Position numbers and translations under genes: made by a program. From contig JADJVM010000008.1 in assembly GCA_016710595.1 (NCBI GenBank), positions 992,001 through 1,056,000 on the forward strand: a stretch of 64,000 nucleotides of DNA, read 5' to 3'. The notes beneath the pieces were generated by a model. The model saw only the letters and a list, made by a program, of their open reading frames with translations. It searched no databases and was not told where the DNA came from. How positions within the stretch are numbered: position 1 is the stretch's first letter; each line of letters opens with the position of its first letter. Shown piece after piece: positions 31,350 to 40,166 of this stretch. The DNA is from Niastella sp. Its GTDB lineage: Bacteria > Bacteroidota > Bacteroidia > Chitinophagales > Chitinophagaceae.

Positions 31350-32846
31350 ATGATAACTCAGGAACCTGTTCAATTAAAAAAGGAAAGAAACTTAGCGATT
31401 ACCTGGGGTATTAGTTTTTTGATTCTATTTCCACTCTTAATTTTCCTGGGTCTTTTAATGCGGCTTGGCCAGGGAGAGTTGATAAAATTGTTGCTTGCTA
31501 ATTTTTATGCATTCATGACGCTCCATGGCCTCGGTATGGCCGGGCTCCTCTTCAGTATATCTTTTGCTGCCGTATGGTATTTAATAAGTACCCGCTATAC
31601 AAAACTGAACCTTAAGGTTGGTTATTTCATCTTTTTCACAATAATAATTGGCTTTGCAGGATTGACTTTTGGCACACTCATTGGAAAATTTGGCGCCGGC
31701 TGGTATATGTTATATCCACTTCCTTTTAAAGATCCTACCTGGTTTGTATGGTCCATAAAGATTTCTATTATATCATTAACCGTTTTGGGAATAGCCTGGC
31801 TTACCGGTATTCTGTACCTGCTGTATGCCTTATTAAAAGAATATAAAGGATTTAAAAATCTATTAGGATGGCAATTTGCATCTGAAATTGGGGAGCATAA
31901 AGATATACCACCGATTATATTTATAACAAGCATCAGCCTGATTGCTGCAATACCCGGGTTTATAGTAGGGATTGCTATCATGTGCATGTATCTTTTTCAA
32001 TCTTTTGAACCTGTATTAAGTTTCAATGCTGTGCTGTTGAATAATATGACGTTCTTTTTTGGCCATACCCTTTCAACGGTTACTTTATATTGCTCCATAG
32101 CCTGGGTATATGCATTGTTGCCAGAATTTACAATGCGTGTATGGAAAACAAATAAAGCGTTGTTGTATTGCTGGTATGCCAGCCTGTTTTTAATGTTAAT
32201 ATCTTACGCACAGCATTTGTTCATGAATTTTATACATCCATTATCTGCATATCATGCAGGTTTATTGGCGGCTTATTTAAGTACGGTTCCCCCCACAGTA
32301 ATTACTATTTTAGGCGTATTTGAGCAGCTTTATCATTCAAAAATTAAATGGGGAATTATTCCATTGTTATTTTTACTGGGAACTGCAGGCCTGGCTATTG
32401 GAGGTTTTGTTGCATTATTAAATATTTACCAGGCTTTCAATAAAATTCTTCACAATACGCTATGGGTTCCGGCACATTTTCACAGCTACACACTCATGGG
32501 TATTGTTTTATTTGTTCTCGGCTTTTTGTTTTACTTATTTTCCCCAATAAACTACCAGCAAAAAGATAAGCTGGCAAAAACTGGTTTCTGGATTTTTATT
32601 GCAGGAGGATATGGATTTATCCTCATGTTCTATTTGGGCGGATTTAATAGTATTCCAAGAAGCTTTGCCCGCTATACCGGAACAGGATTTAAAAATATGC
32701 ACGCTACTGCAGTATCACTATCACAAATTTCAGTAGGATTCATTATCGTAATAATAATAGGGCTGCTACTTATGTACATTTCTTTATTCTTCAGGCTATT
32801 TAAAAAAAAGGATCAGCAGCACCTAACTGATAATACAGTTTATTAA
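31350..32846 (+). CDS. Haem-copper reductase subunit I lacking active-site Tyr; possible CuA-dependent NO reductase
   Basis: 498 residues, about 12 membrane helices, B-type in length. His59 (low-spin haem), His239 (CuB), and the pair His376-x-His378 in VPAHFHS (high-spin and low-spin haems) are kept. At the position of the His-Tyr cross-link (His+4) stands Thr243, since the helix reads GHTLSTVTLY. The helix VII His-His pair reads Gln288-His289 (AQHLF), removing one CuB ligand. Loss of the Tyr is typical of NO reductases that evolved from oxygen reductases. Automated annotation would call it cytochrome c oxidase. It forms a two-gene operon with subunit II; accessory subunits are absent. Confidence 0.85.
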   Translation: MITQEPVQLKKERNLAITWGISFLILFPLLIFLGLLMRLGQGELIKLLLANFYAFMTLHGLGMAGLLFSISFAAVWYLISTRYTKLNLKVGYFIFFTIIIGFAGLTFGTLIGKFGAGWYMLYPLPFKDPTWFVWSIKISIISLTVLGIAWLTGILYLLYALLKEYKGFKNLLGWQFASEIGEHKDIPPIIFITSISLIAAIPGFIVGIAIMCMYLFQSFEPVLSFNAVLLNNMTFFFGHTLSTVTLYCSIAWVYALLPEFTMRVWKTNKALLYCWYASLFLMLISYAQHLFMNFIHPLSAYHAGLLAAYLSTVPPTVITILGVFEQLYHSKIKWGIIPLLFLLGTAGLAIGGFVALLNIYQAFNKILHNTLWVPAHFHSYTLMGIVLFVLGFLFYLFSPINYQQKDKLAKTGFWIFIAGGYGFILMFYLGGFNSIPRSFARYTGTGFKNMHATAVSLSQISVGFIIVIIIGLLLMYISLFFRLFKKKDQQHLTDNTVY

Positions 32847-32913
32847 ATCTCTTTAAAAAATGTGCTGCCACCGCAAATTAATTCAGCACAATTCATAAGC
32901 AACAAAAGGACTT

Positions 32914-32955
32914 AAAAAAACCGCATCAAAAAAATTGATACGGTTTTAAATTTTT
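32914..32955. terminator. Bidirectional terminator between convergent genes
   Basis: Hairpin AAAACCG-C-ATCAA / TTGAT-A-CGGTTTT with one mismatch, A tract on the left and T-rich right side. It can serve both subunit I and the permease gene. Confidence 0.65.
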
Positions 32956-32973
32956 AAAACAATTATTATTCTT

Positions 32974-34617
32974 CTATTTCGCTTTATTTAGTTTCAAAAG
33001 AAACCATACAAAATGAACGGCTGCTATAACAAATGAAATATACATGAGCACCCTGTCAGTATCAAACCCTACTGAATACTGGTGTAAAAATCCTGCTGCT
33101 ACAAGTAAGACACATAGGGCTAAACCGGTAATACGGGCAATACGCATACCTTGCCTATCTTTACTACCATCGCTTAAATGGCTGTGTTTAGCGCCATAGC
33201 CAATGTAAATATCCAGCCCAATAAGCATCCATACCAATAAGCGTATCCAGGTATCGGGTGGCAAGAAAACCATCATAAATAAACAGGTAACAATACCCAG
33301 TATGGGCACAAGAGGAACCATTGGTGTTTTAAATGCCCTCGGTAATTCCGGCATTTTTACCCGCATCACCCAAATACCGATACATACCAATATAAAGGCA
33401 AATAAAGTACCGATACTCGTCATTTCACCCACCACACGAGCTGGCACAAATGCAGCGAAGAGGCTTACAAACACCATAAATAAAAGATTGCTTTTTGCAG
33501 GTGTTTGCGTTTTAGTATTAATGGCTGAAAATATTTTAGGAATCAACCCATCTTTACTCATACTGTAAAACACACGACTTTGGCCCATTAGCATTACTAA
33601 AATTACAGATGAGTATCCCGCAAGAATGGCAACAATGATGGCACGGTTCAGCCAGGGATAATCAGGCACAATAATACCTTGTGCATTTACTGTTCCCATG
33701 TGATCAATAGCTACTGCTACCGGGGCAATACCATCTTTGCCCACAAAAGAAGTATAACTGGTAACCCCCGTCATTACATGCGCAAATAAAATATAAAGAA
33801 CGGTACAAATGGCTAGTGAACCTAATATCCCAATTGGCATATCCCGTTTAGGATTTTTGGCTTCCTGGGCAGCCGTACTTACGGCATCAAAACCGATATA
33901 TGCAAAAAACACAATGGCTGCTGCCCGAATGATTCCACTAAAACCAAACTCTCCAAACTTACCGGTATTAGCAGGAATATAAGGGTGTAAATTATCGTTG
34001 TTAATATATTTCCAACCCAGGAAAATAAATACCAATACTACTGAAACTTTTAATGCCACGATTATGCCATTTACCAAAGCGCTCTCCTTAGTACCTTTCA
34101 TTAATAGCAAACTCATTAATACAATAATAAAAACAGCAGGCAGGTTGATGATGCCACCATCCCATGGCCCTACCGTAAGGTTGTGAGGCAGAAAAATATC
34201 AAACCCTTCTAAAAATTTTGCCAGGTAACGGCTCCAGCTTATTCCTACTGTTGCAGCACCTACTGCATATTCAAGCACCAGGTCCCAACCAATAATCCAG
34301 GCAATAAACTCACCCATAGTGGCATAAGAATAAGTATAGGCGCTTCCCGCAACGGGTATCATAGAGGCGAACTCTGCATAACATAAGCCTGCAAACAAAC
34401 ATCCCAAGGCCGCCACCACAAAGGAGATGGTGATAGCCGGCCCGGCATGATTGGCAGCAGCCATCCCGGTAATAGAAAATAATCCAGCACCAATAATGGC
34501 ACCAATTCCCAGGGCAATTAAACCCCAGGCGCTTAATGTTCTTTTAAGCGTGTGCTCACCGGTCTCATCAGCTTCTTTTAAAAGAAGCGACATTGGTTTT
34601 TTAACAAATAAACTCAT
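32974..34617 (-). CDS. APC-superfamily amino acid permease (cationic amino acid transporter type)
   Basis: 547 residues, about 14 hydrophobic helices. The APC substrate-binding helix 1 is clear (LGIGAIIGAGLFSITG near 36-50), as is the helix 6 motif FFAYIGFDAVSTAAQEAKNP near 235. The length and C-terminal additional helices match the CAT/YfnA group. It imports amino acids by proton or sodium symport; exact substrate cannot be fixed. It is transcribed alone toward the haem-copper genes. Confidence 0.88.
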   Translation of the reverse strand: MSLFVKKPMSLLLKEADETGEHTLKRTLSAWGLIALGIGAIIGAGLFSITGMAAANHAGPAITISFVVAALGCLFAGLCYAEFASMIPVAGSAYTYSYATMGEFIAWIIGWDLVLEYAVGAATVGISWSRYLAKFLEGFDIFLPHNLTVGPWDGGIINLPAVFIIVLMSLLLMKGTKESALVNGIIVALKVSVVLVFIFLGWKYINNDNLHPYIPANTGKFGEFGFSGIIRAAAIVFFAYIGFDAVSTAAQEAKNPKRDMPIGILGSLAICTVLYILFAHVMTGVTSYTSFVGKDGIAPVAVAIDHMGTVNAQGIIVPDYPWLNRAIIVAILAGYSSVILVMLMGQSRVFYSMSKDGLIPKIFSAINTKTQTPAKSNLLFMVFVSLFAAFVPARVVGEMTSIGTLFAFILVCIGIWVMRVKMPELPRAFKTPMVPLVPILGIVTCLFMMVFLPPDTWIRLLVWMLIGLDIYIGYGAKHSHLSDGSKDRQGMRIARITGLALCVLLVAAGFLHQYSVGFDTDRVLMYISFVIAAVHFVWFLLKLNKAK

Positions 34618-34744
34618 ACAGTTGATTGGTTTTTTAAAAAATTAGATAGGAAAAATAAGAAATAAAATTTTATTCGCATTACCATTAATACTTTTTATGG
34701 TTAATTGTGTAGTAAAAGCCTATTTCATAGTATCTTGCGAGGTT

Positions 34745-35740
34745 ATGATACCGTCTTTCAAAAATTGTATTTCAAAAGGTTTTAATAAAATATTTATTCT
34801 TTCAGCTTTTTTTATTTTAGCGTTTGGCCTCGTACAAGCACAGGAACAGTTACAAATTTCTATTGTAAATCAATACGACGGAAAAATACAAGGCCTTACC
34901 ATTAATGGACAAACGCCTACCCCATTACCGGATGGGTTATTTGTAATTACAGGCAAGCCAGGAGATTCAATCCTTATAAAAGCAACAGACCATGCAGACC
35001 AAATTATTTCATTTGAACAATTGAAAGGAAACAAGGTAGTGCAGTTAGATAAGAAATTTACCTGGACCGATTTAATAAACCCTACATTCTACATTGTTTT
35101 TGGAGGGCTTTGGTTGTTCCTGTTTATCGTATTTGCCGAAACAGGATTATTGGCGGGTTTTTTCTTACCCGGCGATTCTCTTTTATTTATTGCCGGCATT
35201 TACAGTTATGAACTTTTTACACATGGCTTAGGCATCAATTTACACAGTGATTTTCTGCATTTACTTATTCTATCACTTATGGTAGTTGCTGCAGGTGTGC
35301 TGGGCAATGAAGTGGGTTATTGGTTTGGCAAGAAATCCGGGCCCGCTTTATATCAACGCAAAGACGGCTTTTTATTTAAACAAAAGTACCTGCAAAAAGC
35401 GCATGATTTTTATGAAGAGAATGGCGCTGGTACCATTGTAATCGCCCGCTTCCTGCCCATCATCCGTACATTTGCACCCATCGTGGCCGGCATTGTAAAA
35501 ATGAATAAAAAGAAATTTACTTTTTATAATATTATCGGTTGTTTTGCCTGGTCGTTTACCATGCTATTTGCCGGGCATTATTTGTATAAAATTATTTTAG
35601 ATAAATTTAATTTTAATTTAAAAGAGCATTTGGAAATTATCATTATAGGAATTGTGGTCATTACCACATTCCCGGTAATCATGAAACTTTTCTTTAGCAA
35701 AAAGAAACCAATTGCCCCTACAGGAGCCGAAGAATTGTAA
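34745..35740 (+). CDS. DedA/VTT-domain membrane protein with exported N-terminal domain
   Basis: 331 residues from the ATG that opens a signal sequence ending at LVQAQ; an upstream in-frame ATG would add 16 residues. Residues 30-115 form a small beta-rich extracytoplasmic domain (QLQISIVNQYDGKIQGLTING). The DedA core follows: GFFLPGDSLLFIAG near 150, GYWFGKKSGP near 195 and ARFLPIIRTFAPIVAG near 235, with the two conserved Arg residues. DedA proteins flip lipids such as undecaprenyl phosphate. The exported front domain is an uncommon addition. Confidence 0.85.
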   Translation: MIPSFKNCISKGFNKIFILSAFFILAFGLVQAQEQLQISIVNQYDGKIQGLTINGQTPTPLPDGLFVITGKPGDSILIKATDHADQIISFEQLKGNKVVQLDKKFTWTDLINPTFYIVFGGLWLFLFIVFAETGLLAGFFLPGDSLLFIAGIYSYELFTHGLGINLHSDFLHLLILSLMVVAAGVLGNEVGYWFGKKSGPALYQRKDGFLFKQKYLQKAHDFYEENGAGTIVIARFLPIIRTFAPIVAGIVKMNKKKFTFYNIIGCFAWSFTMLFAGHYLYKIILDKFNFNLKEHLEIIIIGIVVITTFPVIMKLFFSKKKPIAPTGAEEL

Positions 35741-35781
35741 ATACACAGCCAAATTTTCATTTTGCTCCTCACCTTTAGATT

Positions 35782-36807
35782 ATGCCAAAAATTTTGATCA
35801 TACGGTTTTCTTCTATTGGTGATATAGTTTTGGCCAGCCCCGTTTTCCGTTGCTTAAAATTGCAGGTGCCGGGTTGTGAATTACATTTTGTTACCAAAAT
35901 AAATTTTAAGGCTGTAACCGTTCACAACCCTTACATAGACCGTTTTTTTTATTACAATCATAACATGGATGATCTGCTGCAAACTTTAAAAGAGCAGGAA
36001 TACGATTATGTAATAGACCTTCATGCAAATTTTCGCAGTATTAAAATTTGCCGTGCATTGCAAAAAAAAACTTACCGGATACGCAAGTTGAGTATAGAGA
36101 AATTTTTACTTACACAATTCAATATCAATATCATGCCCAAAAGGCATATTACGTTGCGGTCATTGGATACGGTTGCAGAATTGGGCGTAAAAGATGATGG
36201 GCAAGGGCTTGATTATTTTATAACGGAAGATGAAAAAATAAAAGAAAAAGATATTCCACATGCACACCTGGCGGGGTATATTGCGTTGGTAATTGGCGCT
36301 TCGTATGCTACAAAAAAATTACCGGTATCTAAACTCCGGGAACTTTGTACAAAAATCAATCACCCCATCATCCTTATTGGAGGTAAAGAAGATATTGCAG
36401 CGGGTAGCCAGGTAGCAGCAATTGATGATGTAAAAATTTATAATGCCTGTGGAAAATTCAGTTTAAATGAATCGGCCGACCTGGTGCGAAGAGCCAGGCT
36501 TGTGATATCACACGATACAGGTCTGCAATACATTGCCTGCGCTTTTAAAAAACCATTGCTGGCTATTTGGGGAGCCACTACACCAGCTTTGCAAGTAGAA
36601 CCCTATTATGGTAGTTCTTTTATACCAGGCAATAGTATGTATGAAAACATACTTACCGGTATTAGCTGCCAGCCTTGCAGCAAATATGGTACAGATACTT
36701 GCCCTTTAGAACACTTTAATTGTATGTATAAACAAAATATAGATACGATTGTAAAAAAGATTGAAATCAAATTGTCGCAAACCCCTAACAATGGATGGAT
36801 TGCCTGA
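35782..36807 (+). CDS. Glycosyltransferase family 9 (heptosyltransferase-like)
   Basis: 341 residues with the GT-B fold of heptosyltransferases: ILIIRFSSIGDIVLASPV at the N-terminus, the VIDLHANFRS strand near 80, and the donor-binding SHDTGLQYIACAFKKPLLAIWGATTP near 240. It most likely adds a sugar, heptose or another ADP-sugar, to lipopolysaccharide core. The C-terminus carries four Cys residues (SCQPCSKYGTDTC), frequent in this family. It is 41 bases from the DedA gene and likely cotranscribed. Confidence 0.85.
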   Translation: MPKILIIRFSSIGDIVLASPVFRCLKLQVPGCELHFVTKINFKAVTVHNPYIDRFFYYNHNMDDLLQTLKEQEYDYVIDLHANFRSIKICRALQKKTYRIRKLSIEKFLLTQFNINIMPKRHITLRSLDTVAELGVKDDGQGLDYFITEDEKIKEKDIPHAHLAGYIALVIGASYATKKLPVSKLRELCTKINHPIILIGGKEDIAAGSQVAAIDDVKIYNACGKFSLNESADLVRRARLVISHDTGLQYIACAFKKPLLAIWGATTPALQVEPYYGSSFIPGNSMYENILTGISCQPCSKYGTDTCPLEHFNCMYKQNIDTIVKKIEIKLSQTPNNGWIA

Positions 36808-36903
36808 TGAGAAATGGATAATCATGATAAACTGTTAACTATTTTAAAATAATCAAAGCTTTAATTTTTCATTTACATTAATAACTGTTTATTTGAGGCT
36901 GAA

Positions 36904-37485
36904 ATGAAAAAGATACTCTCTTATTTTATATTTTTTTTAGCATGTATGGCTACAGCACATGCCCAGTTGGTAACCACCATATCCTGGACAGAGAATACCA
37001 GTATGCCGGCGCATGAAGTAATTTATTACAAACCCGGTAACAAGTTAAATTGGGCAGATTTTATAGGAAAGCCTCATTTAGAGGGCAATGTGGCAGCACT
37101 TACCATGAGTGGCTTTGGATATAAATCAGAAATTACAACGATGGGGAATACCGGGCAATTAAATATTTTTTTATACTGCTACTTCAACAAACCATTAAGC
37201 TGGGTAAAGCCTGATAAAAAGACAAATTATATATTAAACCATGAGCAAAATCATTTTAACCTTTGCTTCATCGTTGCCAATCAATTTTATCAAAGATTAA
37301 AAACTACGGCGATTACCCTGCAAAATTATAAAAGCCTTTTGCCGAAATTATATACTGAATACACCGCCGTGTTAAATGAAATGCAAAATAAATATGATGC
37401 CCAAACAAGGAATGGCCAGGAAAAAGATCCGCAAATGCAATGGGATAATTTAATTATAGATCAATTGTCAGCCATTAAACCTTAG
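36904..37485 (+). CDS. DUF922-like exported protein with HExxH-type motif
   Basis: 193 residues with a signal peptide ending AHAQ. The segment LNWADFIGKP near 47 and the zinc-protease motif NHEQNHFNL near 115 match DUF922, a predicted zinc metallopeptidase family. No downstream third ligand is certain. It ends overlapping by four bases with the end of the convergent Nramp gene, so there is no room for a terminator between them. Confidence 0.7.
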   Translation: MKKILSYFIFFLACMATAHAQLVTTISWTENTSMPAHEVIYYKPGNKLNWADFIGKPHLEGNVAALTMSGFGYKSEITTMGNTGQLNIFLYCYFNKPLSWVKPDKKTNYILNHEQNHFNLCFIVANQFYQRLKTTAITLQNYKSLLPKLYTEYTAVLNEMQNKYDAQTRNGQEKDPQMQWDNLIIDQLSAIKP

Positions 37486-39392
37486 AGCGTTTTTTTATTT
37501 GCATCCTTATTCACCCGCACCACCAATACCGGTACATTTATTTGATGCCGCACCGCATTTACGGTTTCGCCGTATAAAAAATCTTTTAACCCTTTGTGCC
37601 CGTGTGCACCAATCACCAATAAGTCTGCCGCATTTTCATTTACAATCCGGGCAATTTCTTTTACCCTTTTGTTGTAGCCAATAAAACCAAATGCCTGGTA
37701 TCCATTTTGCTGGAGTTGCTTTCCATAAGCATCAAGTCGGCCGATATCCTGTTGGGTTTCTAAATCTTCACTTTGTTTTCCAAGAAACCCCGCTGATACA
37801 CTTTCTACTACATGCACCAAAATATAGGTAGCTTCTTTACCTCCCTGTGCCAGGGCAGAGGCAATAATTTTATCATCACTATCTGTAAAATCCAGGGCAA
37901 TGGCAATACGGCTAAAAGCAGGTAAGGCATCTAAATTGAGTAAAGGGATATCGCCATGAATTTTCACTTCCTCCTCTTTTTTATTTTTATGCATAAAAGG
38001 GAATACGATGATGTACAACAATAATAAGGCAAAGAAAATGAGAAACAGGGAAATAACAGATTTCCATAAAAAACTTCCATTCATAAAAATAGGCGACGCT
38101 TCATTTATTAGCATTTTTAAATTAAGATAGATCAGGATACTGGCAATGAGCCAGGCCATAATTTTAGTAAGGGGCTTAATTACAAACTTGCCCATTGTTT
38201 TTTTATCGCTTACAAAATGAATCAATGGAATGATCGCAAACCCTAATTGCAGGCTTAACACTACCTGGCTTAAAACCAATAGGGCATCAACTTCATCTTC
38301 ACCATAAATAATAATTACAATCAGGGCTGGAATAATGGCAATTAAACGGGTAATTAATCTTCGCAGCCAGGGGTTGATGCGTAAATGCAGATACCCTTCC
38401 ATTACAATTTGTCCTGCCAGGGTGCCGGTAACGGTACTGCTCTGCCCTGCTGCAATTAAGGCTACTGCAAAAAGAATGGGTGCGGCATTTCCCAGGAATG
38501 ATGGCAATAAACGGTGTGCTTCATGAATTTCGGCCACCTGCATATTTCCACTCTTAAAAAAAACAGCAGCGGCTACTATTAAGATAGAAGCATTCACCAG
38601 GAATGCCACATTGAGCGCAACGGTAGTATCAATGCGGTTAAACCGGATGGCTTGTTTTATACCTTCATCTGTTCTGTCAAACTTCCTGGATTGTACCAGT
38701 GCCGAATGCAGGTAAAGGTTATGGGGCATTACGGTGGCGCCAATGATACCAATGGCAATATAAAGCGCTTCCGCATCGGGTAATGAGGGTATAAAACCTT
38801 TCGCAATTTCACTTGCTACAGGTTTTGCCAAAGCAATTTCTATAAAAAAAGAAATGGATATGATCAATACAAGCGCAACAATAAATGCTTCCATTTTTCG
38901 CATGCCCAACTTTTGTAAGTATAGCAATAAAAAAGTATCCAGTACGGTAATGCTTACACCCCATACCAATGGCAGGCCCGTTAGCAATTGTATGCCGATG
39001 GCCATCCCCAGCACTTCAGCCAGGTCGCAGGCAGCAATGGCAATTTCTGCCAAAATATATAATACAAAATTTACTACACGGGGATATTCTTCCCTGTTTG
39101 CCTGGGCCAGGTCTCTGCCTCTTACGATACCCAACCGGGCTGATAAACCTTGCAGTAACAAGGCCATGAGATTACTCATGAGCAGTACCCAGATAAGCGT
39201 ATAGCCATATTTACTTCCCCCGGCAAGATCGGTAGCCCAATTTCCGGGATCCATATAACCTACACTAATAAGGTATGCCGGCCCTATAAAAGAAAATATT
39301 TTTCTCCACCCCTTGCGATGTGTTGTTTCAATAGATTGATGTACCTCACTTAACGATGCTCCTGTTAATTCTCTTTTTCTCATATTGTGCAA
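37482..39392 (-). CDS. Nramp divalent-metal transporter fused to a universal stress protein domain
   Basis: 636 residues. Residues 30-470 are an Nramp transporter with the metal-binding DPGNW (Asp48, Asn51) in helix 1 and MPHNLYLHS in helix 6. After a linker, residues 490-636 form a UspA domain (FSRIAIALDFTDSDDKII ... LLVIGAHGHKGLKDFLYGETV) with the ATP-binding G-x-x-G-x9-G pattern. It should import Mn2+ or Fe2+, with the Usp domain possibly sensing ATP to gate transport. The start overlaps the DtxR gene by 13 bases, so they form an operon. Confidence 0.88.
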   Translation of the reverse strand: MHNMRKRELTGASLSEVHQSIETTHRKGWRKIFSFIGPAYLISVGYMDPGNWATDLAGGSKYGYTLIWVLLMSNLMALLLQGLSARLGIVRGRDLAQANREEYPRVVNFVLYILAEIAIAACDLAEVLGMAIGIQLLTGLPLVWGVSITVLDTFLLLYLQKLGMRKMEAFIVALVLIISISFFIEIALAKPVASEIAKGFIPSLPDAEALYIAIGIIGATVMPHNLYLHSALVQSRKFDRTDEGIKQAIRFNRIDTTVALNVAFLVNASILIVAAAVFFKSGNMQVAEIHEAHRLLPSFLGNAAPILFAVALIAAGQSSTVTGTLAGQIVMEGYLHLRINPWLRRLITRLIAIIPALIVIIIYGEDEVDALLVLSQVVLSLQLGFAIIPLIHFVSDKKTMGKFVIKPLTKIMAWLIASILIYLNLKMLINEASPIFMNGSFLWKSVISLFLIFFALLLLYIIVFPFMHKNKKEEEVKIHGDIPLLNLDALPAFSRIAIALDFTDSDDKIIASALAQGGKEATYILVHVVESVSAGFLGKQSEDLETQQDIGRLDAYGKQLQQNGYQAFGFIGYNKRVKEIARIVNENAADLLVIGAHGHKGLKDFLYGETVNAVRHQINVPVLVVRVNKDANKKTL

Positions 39393-40036
39393 TAAATATT
39401 TTTTGCTACTTCCCCGCTAATAATCGCCGGGGGTAGCTTATCCATTTTTATCTCTAAGGAACTATCAAAGTCAAATCTCTTATTCACCTTTAGCCTGGTG
39501 CCGATATGAATATCATAATGCTTCAATAATTGATGCATATTACCTCCCTGCTCTTTTAGGGCATTTACGATTACCCATTTACGTAAGGGTACATCCGTTA
39601 AACGATTTTGTTTAACGGCTTTCAGTTTTCCATTTTTATCTGGAATCGGGTCTCCATGCGGATCAAATGCGGGGCTTCCCAGGTAATGATCCAGCCTTTG
39701 AATGAGTTCACGGCTGCTTACATGTTCCATTTCTTCTGCAATATCATGCACTTCGTGCCAGCTAAAACCCAGTTTATGAACTAAGAAATATTCCCAAAGC
39801 CGGTGTTTCCTCACTACTTCCAGGGCTATCCGGTTCCCCAGTTCAGTAAGTGAGAAATTTTTATACGGCTTATAATTGATTAATTTTTTCTTTTGCAATT
39901 TTTTCAACATTTCAGTTACTGAGGCTGCCCTGGCGCCCAAAGCCCCTGCCAGCGCATTGGTAGATACCGTTCCCTGAACCGCCTGGATGTGATAAATCTC
40001 TTTTATATAATTCTCTTCACTCTCAGAAAAATACAT
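39380..40036 (-). CDS. DtxR/MntR-family metal-dependent repressor
   Basis: 218 residues in the usual three parts: winged helix (NYIKEIYHIQ, TNALAGALGARAASVTEMLKKLQKKKL, about 8-65), dimer and metal-binding domain (VVRKHRLWEYFLVHKLGFSWHEVHDIAEEMEH, about 75-110, with the ligand Glu and His residues) and a C-terminal FeoA/SH3-like domain. It likely senses Mn2+ or Fe2+ and represses itself and the downstream Nramp-Usp gene through the palindrome at 40050-40065. Confidence 0.9.
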   Translation of the reverse strand: MYFSESEENYIKEIYHIQAVQGTVSTNALAGALGARAASVTEMLKKLQKKKLINYKPYKNFSLTELGNRIALEVVRKHRLWEYFLVHKLGFSWHEVHDIAEEMEHVSSRELIQRLDHYLGSPAFDPHGDPIPDKNGKLKAVKQNRLTDVPLRKWVIVNALKEQGGNMHQLLKHYDIHIGTRLKVNKRFDFDSSLEIKMDKLPPAIISGEVAKNIYCTI

Positions 40037-40049
40037 TTTTTAGAATATT

Positions 40050-40065
40050 TTTAGGTAAACCTAAA
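40050..40065. promoter_or_regulatory. DtxR/MntR-type operator palindrome
   Basis: Perfect inverted repeat TTTAGGT-AA-ACCTAAA, 14 bases from the regulator start codon. The AGGT/ACCT halves match the style of DtxR and MntR operators. It could also influence the divergent phosphorylase-like gene, 102 bases away. Confidence 0.7.
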
Positions 40066-40114
40066 TTTTATTTTTCATTTTCCAAAATTTTATTAATGTG
40101 TTTTTTTTACACAT

Positions 40115-40146
40115 TTTGCTTTTTTGAGAGATTTGTTTTTAATTTG
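40115..40146 (+). promoter_or_regulatory. Candidate promoter of the phosphorylase-like gene
   Basis: TTTG (40115-40118), 20-base spacer and TTAATTTG (40139-40146), one base off the -7 consensus, 20 bases before the ATG. Confidence 0.35.
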
Positions 40147-40166
40147 CATCACCAATTTTAACAATT

